64,000 bases of DNA from JAFAGO01 sp031987605 (GCA_031987605.1 DALZZF010000002.1:124001-188000), one strand, 5' to 3'; positions 1 through 9,346 are shown, numbered from the stretch's first letter. Numbers and translations: made by a program. The notes: generated by a model from the letters alone, not told the origin.

Positions 1-1256
1 GAACCAGTTCATCCATCAGTTACACCCTTGAGTTGGATAAAAAAGGAAACAATTTTGCCAATGCTCAAGTGTATGATAAAGGGCAAAATGTTTATTCTCA
101 CGATATTACCATTGGAGAATTAAACAATCTTCTTGTGGATACTTATGGTGCAACACCTGGAGTTCCTTTCGAAATGGAGGCCAGAATTACGGCAACTTTC
201 GGAGATGCTTCTGTTGCTGCGCAAACTGCAGTAGTGGATTTTACAGTAACTCCTTTCAAACCATTCACTACAAAATTATTTATTGTAGGGGATGCTACAC
301 CTAACGGTTGGGATATTACTGCAGCAACGGAATTAACAGTAAATTCCAGCAATCCTACAGAATTTGTTTATTACGGAAACCTGAGTGCAGGGAACTTCAA
401 ATTTACCGTAAATCAGGATTCATGCTGGTGTCAGGATTTCTATACCAGAGATGCTGCTGATGAAAATAAAATAGTATACAACGAAGGTGGAAGCGGTAAT
501 GATCTGCAATGGACAATCGACAACAGCGGTCTTTATAAAATCACCGTGAATGTTCTTGCTTTAACCATTAAAATTGAAGAAATGAACGGTCCTCAGTTCA
601 GCAATATCTGGATTGTGGGAGATGCTTCTCCAAGTGGATGGACAGTGGATAATCCTGTAGCTTTTACTCAGGATACCGACAATCCGTTTATCTTTACCTT
701 AGAATGCCAGTTGAACGCAGGACATTTCAAACTTCTTGCAGGAACTTTAGGAGACTGGTGTGGAAACTGGTATCGTCCATTAGTTGACAATCAGGGATTA
801 AACGAAACCGGAGTTGAACAAAATTCTGGTTGCGATACCGATAACAAATGGCAGGTAACTACAGCCGCAGCAGGTCGATATAAAATTATTCTGAATACCT
901 CCAACAACACCATCAACTTTGAGCCTGTAAATGTTTACATGATCGGGGATGCTACACCAAACGGATGGAATATGGGTAGTTTAACACCAATGCAGAAAAA
1001 CGGAAGTGTGTATACATGGACAGGAACATTGAGTGCCGGTGATTTCAAATTCACAAAATTCAATACCGATTGGTGCCAGGGAACTGAACTTGTTGGCGTA
1101 ACTGCAAATCAGGATATCAGCAACACAAGTTTCCAAGAAAGAGTAAAATGTGCTGGTGGTGATGCCACAGATTTCAAATGGAAAGTGAAAGCTTCACAAG
1201 CCGGAACCTATACCATTAAACTGGATCTGAATACCAATCAGCTTACCATAGAATAA
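1..1256 (+). CDS. SusE/SusF-like outer-membrane starch-binding protein, 5' truncated by window edge
   Basis: The frame is open to the left edge, so the true start and any lipoprotein signal lie outside the window. The visible start is the end of a SusE-type N-terminal domain (YTLELDKKGNNFANAQVY). Three repeated beta-sandwich modules of about 105 residues follow, each opening with a variant of IVGDATPNGW; the first contains CWCQDFYTRD and the second WCGNWYRP. In known SusE/SusF proteins such modules bind starch at the cell surface and have no catalysis. GH31 and SusB-like GH97 directly downstream fit starch or maltodextrin use. SusC and SusD would be expected just upstream. Binding specificity is inferred from family and context, not shown. 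Confidence 0.85.
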   Translation, partial: TSSSISYTLELDKKGNNFANAQVYDKGQNVYSHDITIGELNNLLVDTYGATPGVPFEMEARITATFGDASVAAQTAVVDFTVTPFKPFTTKLFIVGDATPNGWDITAATELTVNSSNPTEFVYYGNLSAGNFKFTVNQDSCWCQDFYTRDAADENKIVYNEGGSGNDLQWTIDNSGLYKITVNVLALTIKIEEMNGPQFSNIWIVGDASPSGWTVDNPVAFTQDTDNPFIFTLECQLNAGHFKLLAGTLGDWCGNWYRPLVDNQGLNETGVEQNSGCDTDNKWQVTTAAAGRYKIILNTSNNTINFEPVNVYMIGDATPNGWNMGSLTPMQKNGSVYTWTGTLSAGDFKFTKFNTDWCQGTELVGVTANQDISNTSFQERVKCAGGDATDFKWKVKASQAGTYTIKLDLNTNQLTIE

Positions 1257-1274
1257 GGTTTTTCATTTTTTTTC

Positions 1275-1309
1275 ATCACACGGCGGTTATGCGCTGCCGT
1301 GTGATTTTT
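1275..1309 (+). terminator. Intrinsic terminator after the SusE/F-like gene
   Basis: Arms ATCACACGGC and GCCGTGTGAT form a perfect 10-bp stem with an 11-nt loop, followed by TTTT. It ends the SusE/F-like transcript about 85 bases before GH31, so GH31-GH97 probably has its own promoter or depends on readthrough. Confidence 0.8.
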
Positions 1310-1394
1310 CACCATTCATACTTGGCTTTTTAGCTAAAAAAGTAGGAGAGGTTGTAAAATGATGCATTTCAGAAATTTTTAAAAATGAAAAATT

Positions 1395-3875
1395 ATGTTT
1401 AAAAAAATAAGTGTATTCCTTTTTGTATTTCTTTTTTCTACAGGACTCTTCGCCAGCGAAGTTACCTCCTATTCATTAAAAGGAAATCAGGTTGTTTTCA
1501 ATTGTAAAGACGGCTCCAAACTGGCTTTAACCCTCAACAGCAGTTCGGTGGTGAAAGTATGGTTCGATCAGTCCGGAAAATTCATCCGCAAGAATCAGTC
1601 TTATGCAGTGGTGAATGAAAATCTGGAAAACATGGGGAATATTTCCGTGAGCGAAGAACCTTCCGCTTATGAGATTTTTACCGCAAAACTGAGAATCCGG
1701 GTCAACAAAAACCCAATGCAGCTGCAGATTTTCGACAAATGGCAGAAATTGGTTTTCAGCGATTTTAAAGAAGAAGGACATTCCGTAAACGGAAAAGCAG
1801 TAAAAGCCAAGAAAATTCTTCGCAGCGATGAACAGTTCTTTGGGCTTGGTGAAAAAACAGGAACACTGAACCGGCGCGGCAAAAACTACAGAATGTGGAA
1901 CAGCGACCGCCCTTGTTATAGCGTAACCGAAGATCCGCTGGCGAAAAGCATTCCGTTCTTTATGAGCAGCTACCGCTACGGAATTTTCCTCGACAATACC
2001 TATAAAACCGAATTCAAATTCGGAACAGAATCTCAGGATTATTATTCCTTCGAAGCTCCGGATGGTGCTTTTGTATATTATTTTATTTTTGGAAAAGATT
2101 ATAAAGATATACAGCAGCAGTATATTTCGCTTACAGGGAAACCAATTATGCCTCCGAAATGGGCACTGGGATTTTCGCAAAGTCGTGGTTTATACACCAA
2201 AGAAAATCAGGCACTGGAAATTGCTGCTGAGTTCAGAAAACGTAAAATCCCGATTGATGTAATTTATCAGGACATCGGCTGGACACAGAATTTGCAGGAT
2301 TTCGAATGGAGAAAAGGAAATTATACCGATCCGAAAGGAATGCTGAAAAAACTGAAAGACAACGGTTTCAAAATGATTGTTTCACAAGATCCCGTGATTT
2401 CTCAAAAAGACAACAAGCAATACATTGAAGCCAATAAACTGGGCTATTTTGTAAAAGATGTGCGCAGCAACAAAGCATACGAAATGCCTTGGCCATGGGG
2501 CGGAAACTGTGGAGTAGTGGATTTTACCATTCCTGAAGTAGCCGATTGGTGGGGAAATTATCAGCAAAAACCGTTGAATGACGGCGTAAGCGGATTCTGG
2601 ACCGATATGGGAGAACCAGCTTGGAGCAATGAAGAAGATGTAGATCGCCTCAACATGAAACATGCCATCGGAATGCACGATGAAATCCACAATATCTACG
2701 GATTAACTTGGGATAAAGTGGTAAAAGAGCAGTTCGAAAAGCACAATCCAAACAAAAGAGTTTTCCAGATGACGCGTTCGGCGTATGCCGGATTGCAACG
2801 TTATACATTCGGTTGGACCAATGATAGCGGAAACGGAAACGATGTGCTGGAAGGTTGGGCTCAAATGGAAAATCAGGTTGCCGTGGGAATTTCTGCCGGA
2901 TTGGGAGGAATCCCTTTCTGGACTACAGATATTTCCGGATATTGTGGAGATATTACCGATTATGAAACCACCGCAGAATTCTACACACGCTGGATGCAGT
3001 TCGGAATTTTCTGTCCGTTAAGCCGCGCCCATCATGAAGGAGACAACGCTGTGGAACCATGGAAATTCGGAGAAGTGGCAGAGAAAAATACCAAAGCCGC
3101 CATCGAACTCAAATATCAGTTGTTCCCGTATCTGTATACTTATTCTAGAAAAGCGCACGACACAGGACTTCCGATTACCAGAGGTCTGTTTATGGAATAT
3201 CCAAACGATCCGGAAGCTGCAAAAATCGACAATCAGTTTATTTTTGGAGAAGAAATTCTTGTCGCTCCGGTGCTGAAAAAAGGCGAACGGGTAAAACGCG
3301 TGTATCTTCCGGATGGAGAATGGATTGATTTTAATGACAAAAAAACCGAATATCTTGGCGGACAAACCGTTCCGTACAAAGCACCGCTGAACCGTATTCC
3401 GATTTTTGTGAAAAAAGGATCTATTGTTCCTTTAATGCCCGTGATGCAATACATTCACGAGAACAAAGATTATCCCGTGTACTTCCATATTTTCCCGAAT
3501 TATGAGGATGAAAAAGCACAGTTTACGCTGTATGAAGACGATGGATTAAATCAGGATTATCTGAAAGATATTTTCTCCAAAACCAATATCCTTTGTACCA
3601 CAACGGCTGCCGGATACGATATTCAGATTACACCGGAAGACAAAGGTTTTCATCAATCCGACAAAAGAAATTTTGTACTGAGCATTCTTACCGAAGAAAA
3701 ACCGAAAAGCTTGACCATCAACGGTAAAGAAGCGGTTTTTGTGGAAGAAGCAAAAATGGATGTTGAAAAAGACATCAAAAACATTCAATGGACATGGAAC
3801 GAAGCCGGAACCAAAATCATTATAAAAGTTCCGGATACCAGAAGCAAATTAAATATTAACATTAATAATAAGTAA
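1395..3875 (+). CDS. GH31 alpha-glucosidase, exported
   Basis: This is an 826-residue retaining alpha-glucosidase-type enzyme with an N-terminal Sec signal (about residues 1-20, ending LFAS). The N-terminal beta-sandwich (to ~residue 230) precedes a (beta/alpha)8 barrel with the family substrate motif VIYQDIGW. The nucleophile is predicted as Asp404 in GFWTDMGEP, and the acid/base as about Asp477 in GWTNDSGNG. C-terminal beta domains include LYEDDG. It has no lipobox, so a periplasmic location is likely. Known family members remove glucose from the non-reducing ends of maltodextrins; some GH31 members act on xylosides, which context makes less likely. The next gene starts at the base after the stop, so GH97 is co-transcribed. 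Confidence 0.92.
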   Translation: MFKKISVFLFVFLFSTGLFASEVTSYSLKGNQVVFNCKDGSKLALTLNSSSVVKVWFDQSGKFIRKNQSYAVVNENLENMGNISVSEEPSAYEIFTAKLRIRVNKNPMQLQIFDKWQKLVFSDFKEEGHSVNGKAVKAKKILRSDEQFFGLGEKTGTLNRRGKNYRMWNSDRPCYSVTEDPLAKSIPFFMSSYRYGIFLDNTYKTEFKFGTESQDYYSFEAPDGAFVYYFIFGKDYKDIQQQYISLTGKPIMPPKWALGFSQSRGLYTKENQALEIAAEFRKRKIPIDVIYQDIGWTQNLQDFEWRKGNYTDPKGMLKKLKDNGFKMIVSQDPVISQKDNKQYIEANKLGYFVKDVRSNKAYEMPWPWGGNCGVVDFTIPEVADWWGNYQQKPLNDGVSGFWTDMGEPAWSNEEDVDRLNMKHAIGMHDEIHNIYGLTWDKVVKEQFEKHNPNKRVFQMTRSAYAGLQRYTFGWTNDSGNGNDVLEGWAQMENQVAVGISAGLGGIPFWTTDISGYCGDITDYETTAEFYTRWMQFGIFCPLSRAHHEGDNAVEPWKFGEVAEKNTKAAIELKYQLFPYLYTYSRKAHDTGLPITRGLFMEYPNDPEAAKIDNQFIFGEEILVAPVLKKGERVKRVYLPDGEWIDFNDKKTEYLGGQTVPYKAPLNRIPIFVKKGSIVPLMPVMQYIHENKDYPVYFHIFPNYEDEKAQFTLYEDDGLNQDYLKDIFSKTNILCTTTAAGYDIQITPEDKGFHQSDKRNFVLSILTEEKPKSLTINGKEAVFVEEAKMDVEKDIKNIQWTWNEAGTKIIIKVPDTRSKLNININNK

Positions 3876-6020
3876 ATGAAGAAGATTTTTTTAATTGTAA
3901 CCTTATTTTTAGTCGGCTGGGTCGCAGCCCAGAAACTTCAGTCGCCCGACGGAAAATTCGTGATGAATTTTTCGGTGCAGAATGGTGGTTTTCCGACATA
4001 TCAATTAACCTATAAAGGAAAAGAAGTCATCAAGCCAAGTAAATTGGGGCTTGAACTGAAAGCAGACAAACCTGAAGATCAGTCGCTGTACAGCAATTTT
4101 GTACTCGTAGATTCTAAAACCACAAGTTTCGATGAAACCTGGCAACCGGTTTGGGGTGAGGTGAAAAACATCAGAAACCACTACAACGAGCTTGCCGTAA
4201 ATCTTAACCAAAAAGGAACCGATCGTAAAATGACTATTCGTTTTCGTTTGTTTGATGATGGTTTAGGATTCCGTTACGAATTTCCGATGCAGAACAATCT
4301 CGTGTATTACACCGTGAAAGAAGAGCGCACTCAGTTTGCCATGACCGGCGATCACACTGCGTATTGGATTCCGGGAGATTATGATACGCAGGAATACAAC
4401 TATACCACTTCCAAATTATCAGAAATCCGTGGTTTGATGGAAAAATCCTATGAAAAAGGAAATGTTTCCCAAACCTCTTTTTCACCAACAGGAGTGCAGA
4501 CTTCTTTAATGTTGAAAACCAAAGACGGCGTTTACATCAACCTTCATGAAGCTGCTTTGATCGACTATTCTTGTATGCACCTGAATCTGGATGATAAAAA
4601 TCTGATTTTTGAATCCTGGTTAACTCCGGATGTTCATGGAGATAAAGGACGGCTTCAGGCACCAAATCATTCACCTTGGAGAACCATTATCGTAAGCGAT
4701 GATGCCAGAAAAATTCTGGATTCCAAAATGACCTATAACCTGAACGAACCAAGCAAAATTAAAGACACTTCCTGGATCAAACCAACGAAATATGTAGGGG
4801 TTTGGTGGGAAATGATTTCCGGTAAAAGTTCCTGGTCATATACCGATGAATTTCCTGCAGTACAATTGGGCGTAACCGATTTTGCCAAAGCAAAACCAAA
4901 CGGAAAACATGGCGCAACCAATGCCAATGTTAAACGCCATATCGACTTTGCTGCAAAAAATGGATTTGATGCCGTTTTGGTAGAGGGCTGGAACGAAGGT
5001 TGGGAAGACTGGTTCGGTCATGCCAAAGAATATGTATTCGATTTCCAGACTCCATATCCTGATTTCGATCTTCCGGGATTGAACCAGTATGCACACTCAA
5101 AAGGTGTGAAACTCATTATGCACCATGAAACTTCCGGATCCATCAGAAATTACGAAAGATTCATGGATGATGCCTATAAGTTGATGAACAAATATGGTTA
5201 TGATGCGGTGAAAAGTGGATATGTGGGCTCAATTCTTCCATTAGGAGAAACTCATTACAGCCAATGGGCAAACAACCACTATCAGTATGCAATTGAAAAA
5301 GCAGCCGATTATAAAATTATGGTGAATGCGCATGAAGCGGTTCGTCCAACAGGAATTGCCCGTACTTATCCAAATCTTATTGGTAACGAATCTGCAAGAG
5401 GAACCGAATATCAAGCATTTGGTGGAGATAGAAATACGCCTAATCACGTTACAATTCTTCCGTTCACCAGATTAATCGGTGGTCCTATGGATTACACACC
5501 AGGAATTTTCCAGATGGATGTAACCAATGGTTCACACGTAAATGCAACCATTGCCAACCAATTGGCGTTGTATGTTACGATGTACAGTCCACTGCAAATG
5601 GCAGCCGATTTCCCTGAAAATTATGAGAAATTTCCGGATGCCTTCCAGTTCATCAAAGATGTCGCAATTGATTGGGATGACAGTAAATATCTGGAAGCAG
5701 AGCCAGGGAAATACATTACCGTTGCCAGAAAAGCCAAAGGAAGCGACAAATGGTTTGTAGGAAATGTAGCCGGTTATGAGGCTTTCACATCCAAAATTAA
5801 CTTTGATTTCCTAGATAGAGGGAAAACGTATATCGCTACCATTTATGCAGATGGTAAGGATGCGGATTACCTGAAAAATCCACAGTCATACACCATTCGT
5901 AAAGTGGTGGTTACAAGCAAATCAAAACTTTCCCAGACTTCAGTTCCCGGAGGAGGTTTTGCCATCAGCATTGTGCCGGTAAAGGACAAAGCAGAGGTAA
6001 AAGGTTTGCAAACTTTGTAA
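3876..6020 (+). CDS. susB: GH97 alpha-glucosidase, SusB-like inverting type
   Basis: The 714-residue protein has a signal peptide ending in VAAQ. An N-terminal GH97 beta-sandwich is followed by a catalytic barrel with LVEGWNEGWEDW, MHHETSGS, NAHEAVRP and IGNESARG. Glutamates at about residues 418, 487 and 505 match the three glutamates of inverting SusB-type enzymes. Retaining GH97 alpha-galactosidases carry an aspartate nucleophile instead, so I call alpha-glucosidase. It starts at the base after the GH31 stop, making a two-gene unit for periplasmic hydrolysis of malto-oligosaccharides. The symbol is given by homology; orthology to Bacteroides SusB was not tested. Confidence 0.9.
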   Translation: MKKIFLIVTLFLVGWVAAQKLQSPDGKFVMNFSVQNGGFPTYQLTYKGKEVIKPSKLGLELKADKPEDQSLYSNFVLVDSKTTSFDETWQPVWGEVKNIRNHYNELAVNLNQKGTDRKMTIRFRLFDDGLGFRYEFPMQNNLVYYTVKEERTQFAMTGDHTAYWIPGDYDTQEYNYTTSKLSEIRGLMEKSYEKGNVSQTSFSPTGVQTSLMLKTKDGVYINLHEAALIDYSCMHLNLDDKNLIFESWLTPDVHGDKGRLQAPNHSPWRTIIVSDDARKILDSKMTYNLNEPSKIKDTSWIKPTKYVGVWWEMISGKSSWSYTDEFPAVQLGVTDFAKAKPNGKHGATNANVKRHIDFAAKNGFDAVLVEGWNEGWEDWFGHAKEYVFDFQTPYPDFDLPGLNQYAHSKGVKLIMHHETSGSIRNYERFMDDAYKLMNKYGYDAVKSGYVGSILPLGETHYSQWANNHYQYAIEKAADYKIMVNAHEAVRPTGIARTYPNLIGNESARGTEYQAFGGDRNTPNHVTILPFTRLIGGPMDYTPGIFQMDVTNGSHVNATIANQLALYVTMYSPLQMAADFPENYEKFPDAFQFIKDVAIDWDDSKYLEAEPGKYITVARKAKGSDKWFVGNVAGYEAFTSKINFDFLDRGKTYIATIYADGKDADYLKNPQSYTIRKVVVTSKSKLSQTSVPGGGFAISIVPVKDKAEVKGLQTL

Positions 6021-6085
6021 CTATTTTTTCGGAATGAAATAAGAGCATGTTTAAAATTTTAGCAATAAATTTTTAAACGCACTCC

Positions 6086-6181
6086 AAATCCTGCAGACAC
6101 TCCACACTTCACGACTTCTGTATAAGCAGATTTAAATAGCGTGGAAAATTTAATACAATTTATGGAGCGTCCGCAGGATTT
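6086..6181. repeat. Long imperfect inverted repeat in the GH97 to SusE/F-like gap
   Basis: The left arm 6086-6104 and right arm 6163-6181 are inverted copies of 19 bases with two mismatches, separated by 58 bases. The arms begin AAATCCTGCAGAC and end GTCCGCAGGATTT. It may be the GH97 terminator region or a short mobile repeat; no T-run follows directly, so a plain terminator is uncertain. Confidence 0.6.
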
Positions 6182-6290
6182 TAATTAAGTTAAAATGAGT
6201 AATGAAATAATATGTTGTTGGTTTTGAAAAAGCACTTATTGAAATTGCAAATTTTTTGAAAATTATAAACGATTTTAAAACAATTATATC

Positions 6291-7265
6291 ATGAAAACAA
6301 AACTATTTTTTTTCGTTCTATTCCTCTTAAATACTGGAATTTTATTGGCACAATTGCCTGCTTCACTGTATATCGTGGGAAGTGCTGCCCCAACAGGTTG
6401 GCATATAGATAATGCTTTGAAACTGGAAACTATCTCAAGCGGAGTATACAAATATTCCGGACCTTTGTTTGCGGGATCTTACAAATTTGCAAATAATCAG
6501 GATACTTGTTGGTGTCAGGATTTTTATGTGAGAGATGGTTCTGATCCAACCAAAGTAATCTTAAATGGAGAAGACAATCAATGGAATATTTCAACATTAG
6601 CGCAGTATGATGTTACCGTTAACCTTAATGCCATGACAATAAATGTGCAGCAAACTTCTGCTTTGCCTTCTTATACGCATTTCTGGTTAATAGGTGATGC
6701 TTCGCCTGCAGGCTGGAATATGGATAATGTGATTGAACAGAAATTTTCGGTAAATCCTGGAAATCCTTCAGAATATTATTATCAGGGTAATCTTACGGCT
6801 GGAGATTTCAAAATCTTTATGGGAAATTTCAATGAATTTTGTGGAAGTTTCTATATGCCGCTTACCAATTATCAGGATTTAAATAATACTGCAGCACAAA
6901 TTGTGACCAACTGTGCGTTGGATTACAAATGGAAAATTCAATCAGAAGACCAGTATTCGATTGTGATTAATACAGAAAATAATACGGTTACGGTAACACC
7001 CGGCGTTTTTCTGGCAGCAAATCAAACCGTGGCAAAAAAAGATTTCAGCGTATATCCAAATCCTTCAAAAGGAACACTGTACATCCGCTCAGATAAATCT
7101 TTTGATAATGCTTCTGCAGAGATTTACACCTTAGAAGGAAGAATCATGAAAAGCCTGAAGATTACAGATAACAAACTAAGCACGCACGGTTTAAAATCAG
7201 GAATTTATTTTCTTAAAGTGAAAAACGGATCCGAAACCTATTCCTCAAAAATTATTGTAGAATAG
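6291..7265 (+). CDS. Two-module SusE/F-like binding protein with a type IX secretion tail
   Basis: The protein has 324 residues: signal peptide (about 1-20, ending LLAQ), two binding modules, then a type A T9SS sorting domain of ~75 residues starting FSVYPNPSKGTLYI and ending KIIVE. Module 1 shares the CWCQDFY.RD motif with module 1 of the protein at the window start. Module 2 has FCGSFYMPLTNYQDLN, like WCGNWYRPLVDNQGLN in that protein's module 2. So it looks like a duplicate of the binding part of the SusE/F-like protein, moved from lipid anchoring to T9SS export. No enzyme domain is present. A role in holding starch at or outside the surface is inferred. Confidence 0.85.
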   Translation: MKTKLFFFVLFLLNTGILLAQLPASLYIVGSAAPTGWHIDNALKLETISSGVYKYSGPLFAGSYKFANNQDTCWCQDFYVRDGSDPTKVILNGEDNQWNISTLAQYDVTVNLNAMTINVQQTSALPSYTHFWLIGDASPAGWNMDNVIEQKFSVNPGNPSEYYYQGNLTAGDFKIFMGNFNEFCGSFYMPLTNYQDLNNTAAQIVTNCALDYKWKIQSEDQYSIVINTENNTVTVTPGVFLAANQTVAKKDFSVYPNPSKGTLYIRSDKSFDNASAEIYTLEGRIMKSLKITDNKLSTHGLKSGIYFLKVKNGSETYSSKIIVE

Positions 7266-7399
7266 AATTTTATCCGGATTGCCTTACGGCAAAAACCGAC
7301 AAATTGGTTCTAAAAATTATAATCGAACAGACGCCATGATTATTCCAAAATCATGCTGTGAAGTGAAAAAACTTTTAATTCATTTATATAAATAGGGAG

Positions 7400-7430
7400 T
7401 CCTCTGCAAATTTTTGCAGGGGATTTTTTG
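7400..7430 (+). terminator. Intrinsic terminator of the Sus-like cluster
   Basis: CCTCTGCAAA pairs with TTTGCAGGGG (one G-T pair) and is followed by ATTTTTTG. It lies 135 bases after the T9SS-tailed gene and closes the starch cluster. Confidence 0.8.
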
Positions 7431-7610
7431 TTATTATATTCTCCGTTATCAGTTTTTATCAGGTGTTAAAAGCATCCTGATAAATGACAATATGTAATCT
7501 CTGTATTAAATCTGAATAATATTATAAAAACCGAATATTCTAAAGTTTTTTTAACCTGAGTTCGATTGTTTTTTATTGAAAAAATAGTTGATTTAAAATG
7601 AATTAATTGT

Positions 7611-7672
7611 GATGTCAAAATTTTAACCTCTCAAATAAGGCTTTAGCCAAAATTTATTTTAAGTTTTGGCTA
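7611..7672. repeat. Intergenic repeat, GGCTTTAGCC family, copy 1
   Basis: About 62 bases from GATGTCAAAA through AAGGCTTTAGCC to AAGTTTTGGCTA closely match 60996-61060. The core can form a hairpin (GGCTTTAGCC with TTTTGGCT-type arms). It lies beside a decayed RHS fragment. Confidence 0.65.
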
Positions 7673-7680
7673 TGTATAGT

Positions 7681-7885
7681 GGTATATACAAAACCATCTA
7701 AATATTCAGTATTGATTCTCTTTTAATCAAAAACGATTTCTTTAACTTCGCTCCATCTGCCTGGTAAAGATAATTTTTGGTCTGTTATTCTCTATAACGG
7801 TTTGTGGAAGGTTAAGATAATTATACACGATTGGCTGTGAGATCGTTTTATCTAGGTTCAGTAAAACTATTGAATCCAAAAGTAA
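7681..7885 (-). pseudogene. RHS-repeat core fragment 2, decayed
   Basis: On the minus strand one frame reads YNYLNLPQTVIENNRPK. After a frameshift it reads YLYQADGAKLKKSFLIKRES, and after another YLDGF. This is the same order (YLNLP, YRADG.K.KK, EYLDGFQYS) as in the larger RHS fragment at 8581-9134. There is no open frame, start or tip. It lies on the other side of the intact beta-barrel gene from that fragment, in the same orientation. Confidence 0.7.
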
Positions 7886-7990
7886 ATTTTTTAGAAAAAT
7901 GGCACTTTATCTCAGATTAAGAGGGTTTCATATAATTTGTGCAATGTTATTCAATGTTTTTTATATTTTTGTTTCTGCAAAGAAAAATAT

Positions 7991-8578
7991 ATGAAAAAAC
8001 TTCTACATCTTCTGGCTATTTCTGCAGTTTCGTGTGTGTATGCGCAGTCTTTCGGTGTGAAAGGCGGTGTGAATATCTCTACCATCAATAATGACGGATG
8101 GGACGATACCAATACAAAAGTGGGCTTCTACGCGGGTGTGTACATGCATGCCCCGGTGAACAGGGTTTTCAGCATCCAGCCAGAACTTCTCTACAACAGT
8201 GTGGGCGCCAAATACACTCAAGGAAAAACCGCGCATACGCTGACATTGGATTATGTTTCGGTGCCAATTATGTTCCAGTTCGAACTGATTCCGCAGTTTT
8301 ACCTGGAGGCCGGTCCGCAGATGAGCTTCCTTGTAGGAAACAAAGACAAATACGAGACTGGCAGCAAAACTGTGATTGAAAAGGATTCCGACCGTTTCAA
8401 TTCTTTCGACCTGAGCCTGGGACTTGGCGCGGGCGTGAAAATCCAGAATAGTATTCGCCTGACAGCCCGATATTTTGCAGGCTTTTCGGATGTGAATAAA
8501 AACGGTAAAACTAGTCTTGATAACGATAAAAAACTGCGCAACAGCGGTTTCCAGATCGGGATTCAGTATGGATTTTAA
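7991..8578 (+). CDS. Small outer-membrane beta-barrel protein (PorT/porin-like)
   Basis: I start at ATG 7991 (MKKLLHLLAISAVSCVYAQ, a clean signal peptide) rather than an upstream TTG, giving 195 residues. Mature sequence starts SFGVKGGVNIST and has alternating hydrophobic strands (QPELLYNSVGAKY, FYLEAGPQMSFLVG, GLGAGVKI), ending QIGIQYGF. This is the pattern of the Bacteroidota outer-membrane-beta-barrel family. No enzymatic function can be assigned. A candidate -7 box TATTTTTG lies at 7964-7971. The gene sits between two same-orientation RHS remnants, and its stop lies two bases from where the larger remnant breaks off after YYPFG. Confidence 0.8.
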   Translation: MKKLLHLLAISAVSCVYAQSFGVKGGVNISTINNDGWDDTNTKVGFYAGVYMHAPVNRVFSIQPELLYNSVGAKYTQGKTAHTLTLDYVSVPIMFQFELIPQFYLEAGPQMSFLVGNKDKYETGSKTVIEKDSDRFNSFDLSLGLGAGVKIQNSIRLTARYFAGFSDVNKNGKTSLDNDKKLRNSGFQIGIQYGF

Positions 8579-8580
8579 TA

Positions 8581-9134
8581 TTGCTGGTGTCCCCTTAATC
8601 CCAAAAGGGTAGTAATCATTAGTGTCCATTATTTTTAGCTCGTTGTTTTGTTTTACGTAGCTTACTCTTATATTTCCTAAATGGTCTTGTACTGATAAAT
8701 ATAACGAAAGTTTTCGTAATCGTAGTAGCCTTCGGCAGTGGGGAAAAAAGGAGATAATCATATTTTCTACTTCGGGAGTTCCGGGGTCTGCGGCAATTTG
8801 CCGGTCTTCCAGGGTGGTAAATGCTTCCTACTCTCCTGCGGAAGGGCTTCCACAGTGGAATTATCGGTTTGCTGTAACGCCTTCGCAATGGTTCTGTGTT
8901 CGGTGTGGAATATTGGAAATCATCTAAATATTCTGTATTAATAACCGATGTACCACTGGAATTTACCAGCGTATATTTCTTTTTAACCTTTACGCCGTCT
9001 GCTCTGTAATAATAATTTGTAGTGTTGGTGTTGTGCTTTATCTGTGTGGGAAGGTTCAGATATTTGTAAAGAGTGGTTTGGGTTATGCCTTTATCCGGGA
9101 TTTTGGTCATATAATACTTGACAGAATGATACAT
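8581..9134 (-). pseudogene. RHS-repeat protein core end, frameshifted, tip lost
   Basis: On the minus strand the reading starts in the RHS core (DKGITQTTLYKYLNLPTQI, YYYRADGVKVKK, EYLDDFQYSTPNTEPLR). It then shifts frame about twice and continues as DHLGNIRVSYVKQ and IMDTNDYYPFGI. DHLGN..VSY and YYPFG are hallmarks of the end of the conserved RHS core, after which a variable toxin tip normally follows. Here the sequence breaks off and the stop of the beta-barrel gene on the opposite strand begins. No tip, immunity gene or intact start is visible. Confidence 0.8.
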
Positions 9135-9279
9135 AACTTTTTGAGAATAGAACTTAAAGGAGAATCTTTGAGAAAGAAAAATGCAGAAATAAGAAACCAG
9201 AATAAAAAAGAAATAACAACTCCATAATTTTACTATTTTAGCATCTCTTTTAGACCATGTTTTTACACTTACTTTGATA

Positions 9280-9327
9280 TGGTCACTTTAAACCAGAATG
9301 GACTGGTCACATTACCCGGAATTTACA
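9280..9327. mobile_element. Possible insertion-sequence end remnant (two direct repeats)
   Basis: Two 23-24-base units, starting TGGTCACTTTAAACCAGAAT and TGGTCACATTACCCGGAATT, lie 24 bases apart. Pairs of TGGTCA...CCGGAAT repeats are typical of terminal regions of IS21-family elements as I recall them. No istA/istB coding sequence is nearby, so this would be a solo end. Confidence 0.4.
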
Positions 9328-9346
9328 GTAATGGTATTCCGTGAAT

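Noticed and set aside
1527..2180. Long minus-strand open frame (217 codons) inside the GH31 gene
   Set aside because: It lies wholly within a gene with strong family motifs, and its composition (Phe/Cys/His-rich) is that of an antisense shadow.
8003..8761. 252-codon minus-strand open frame across the beta-barrel gene
   Set aside because: Only its first ~60 codons match RHS core; the rest is antisense to the barrel gene, so the RHS part is annotated as a pseudogene ending near 8581.
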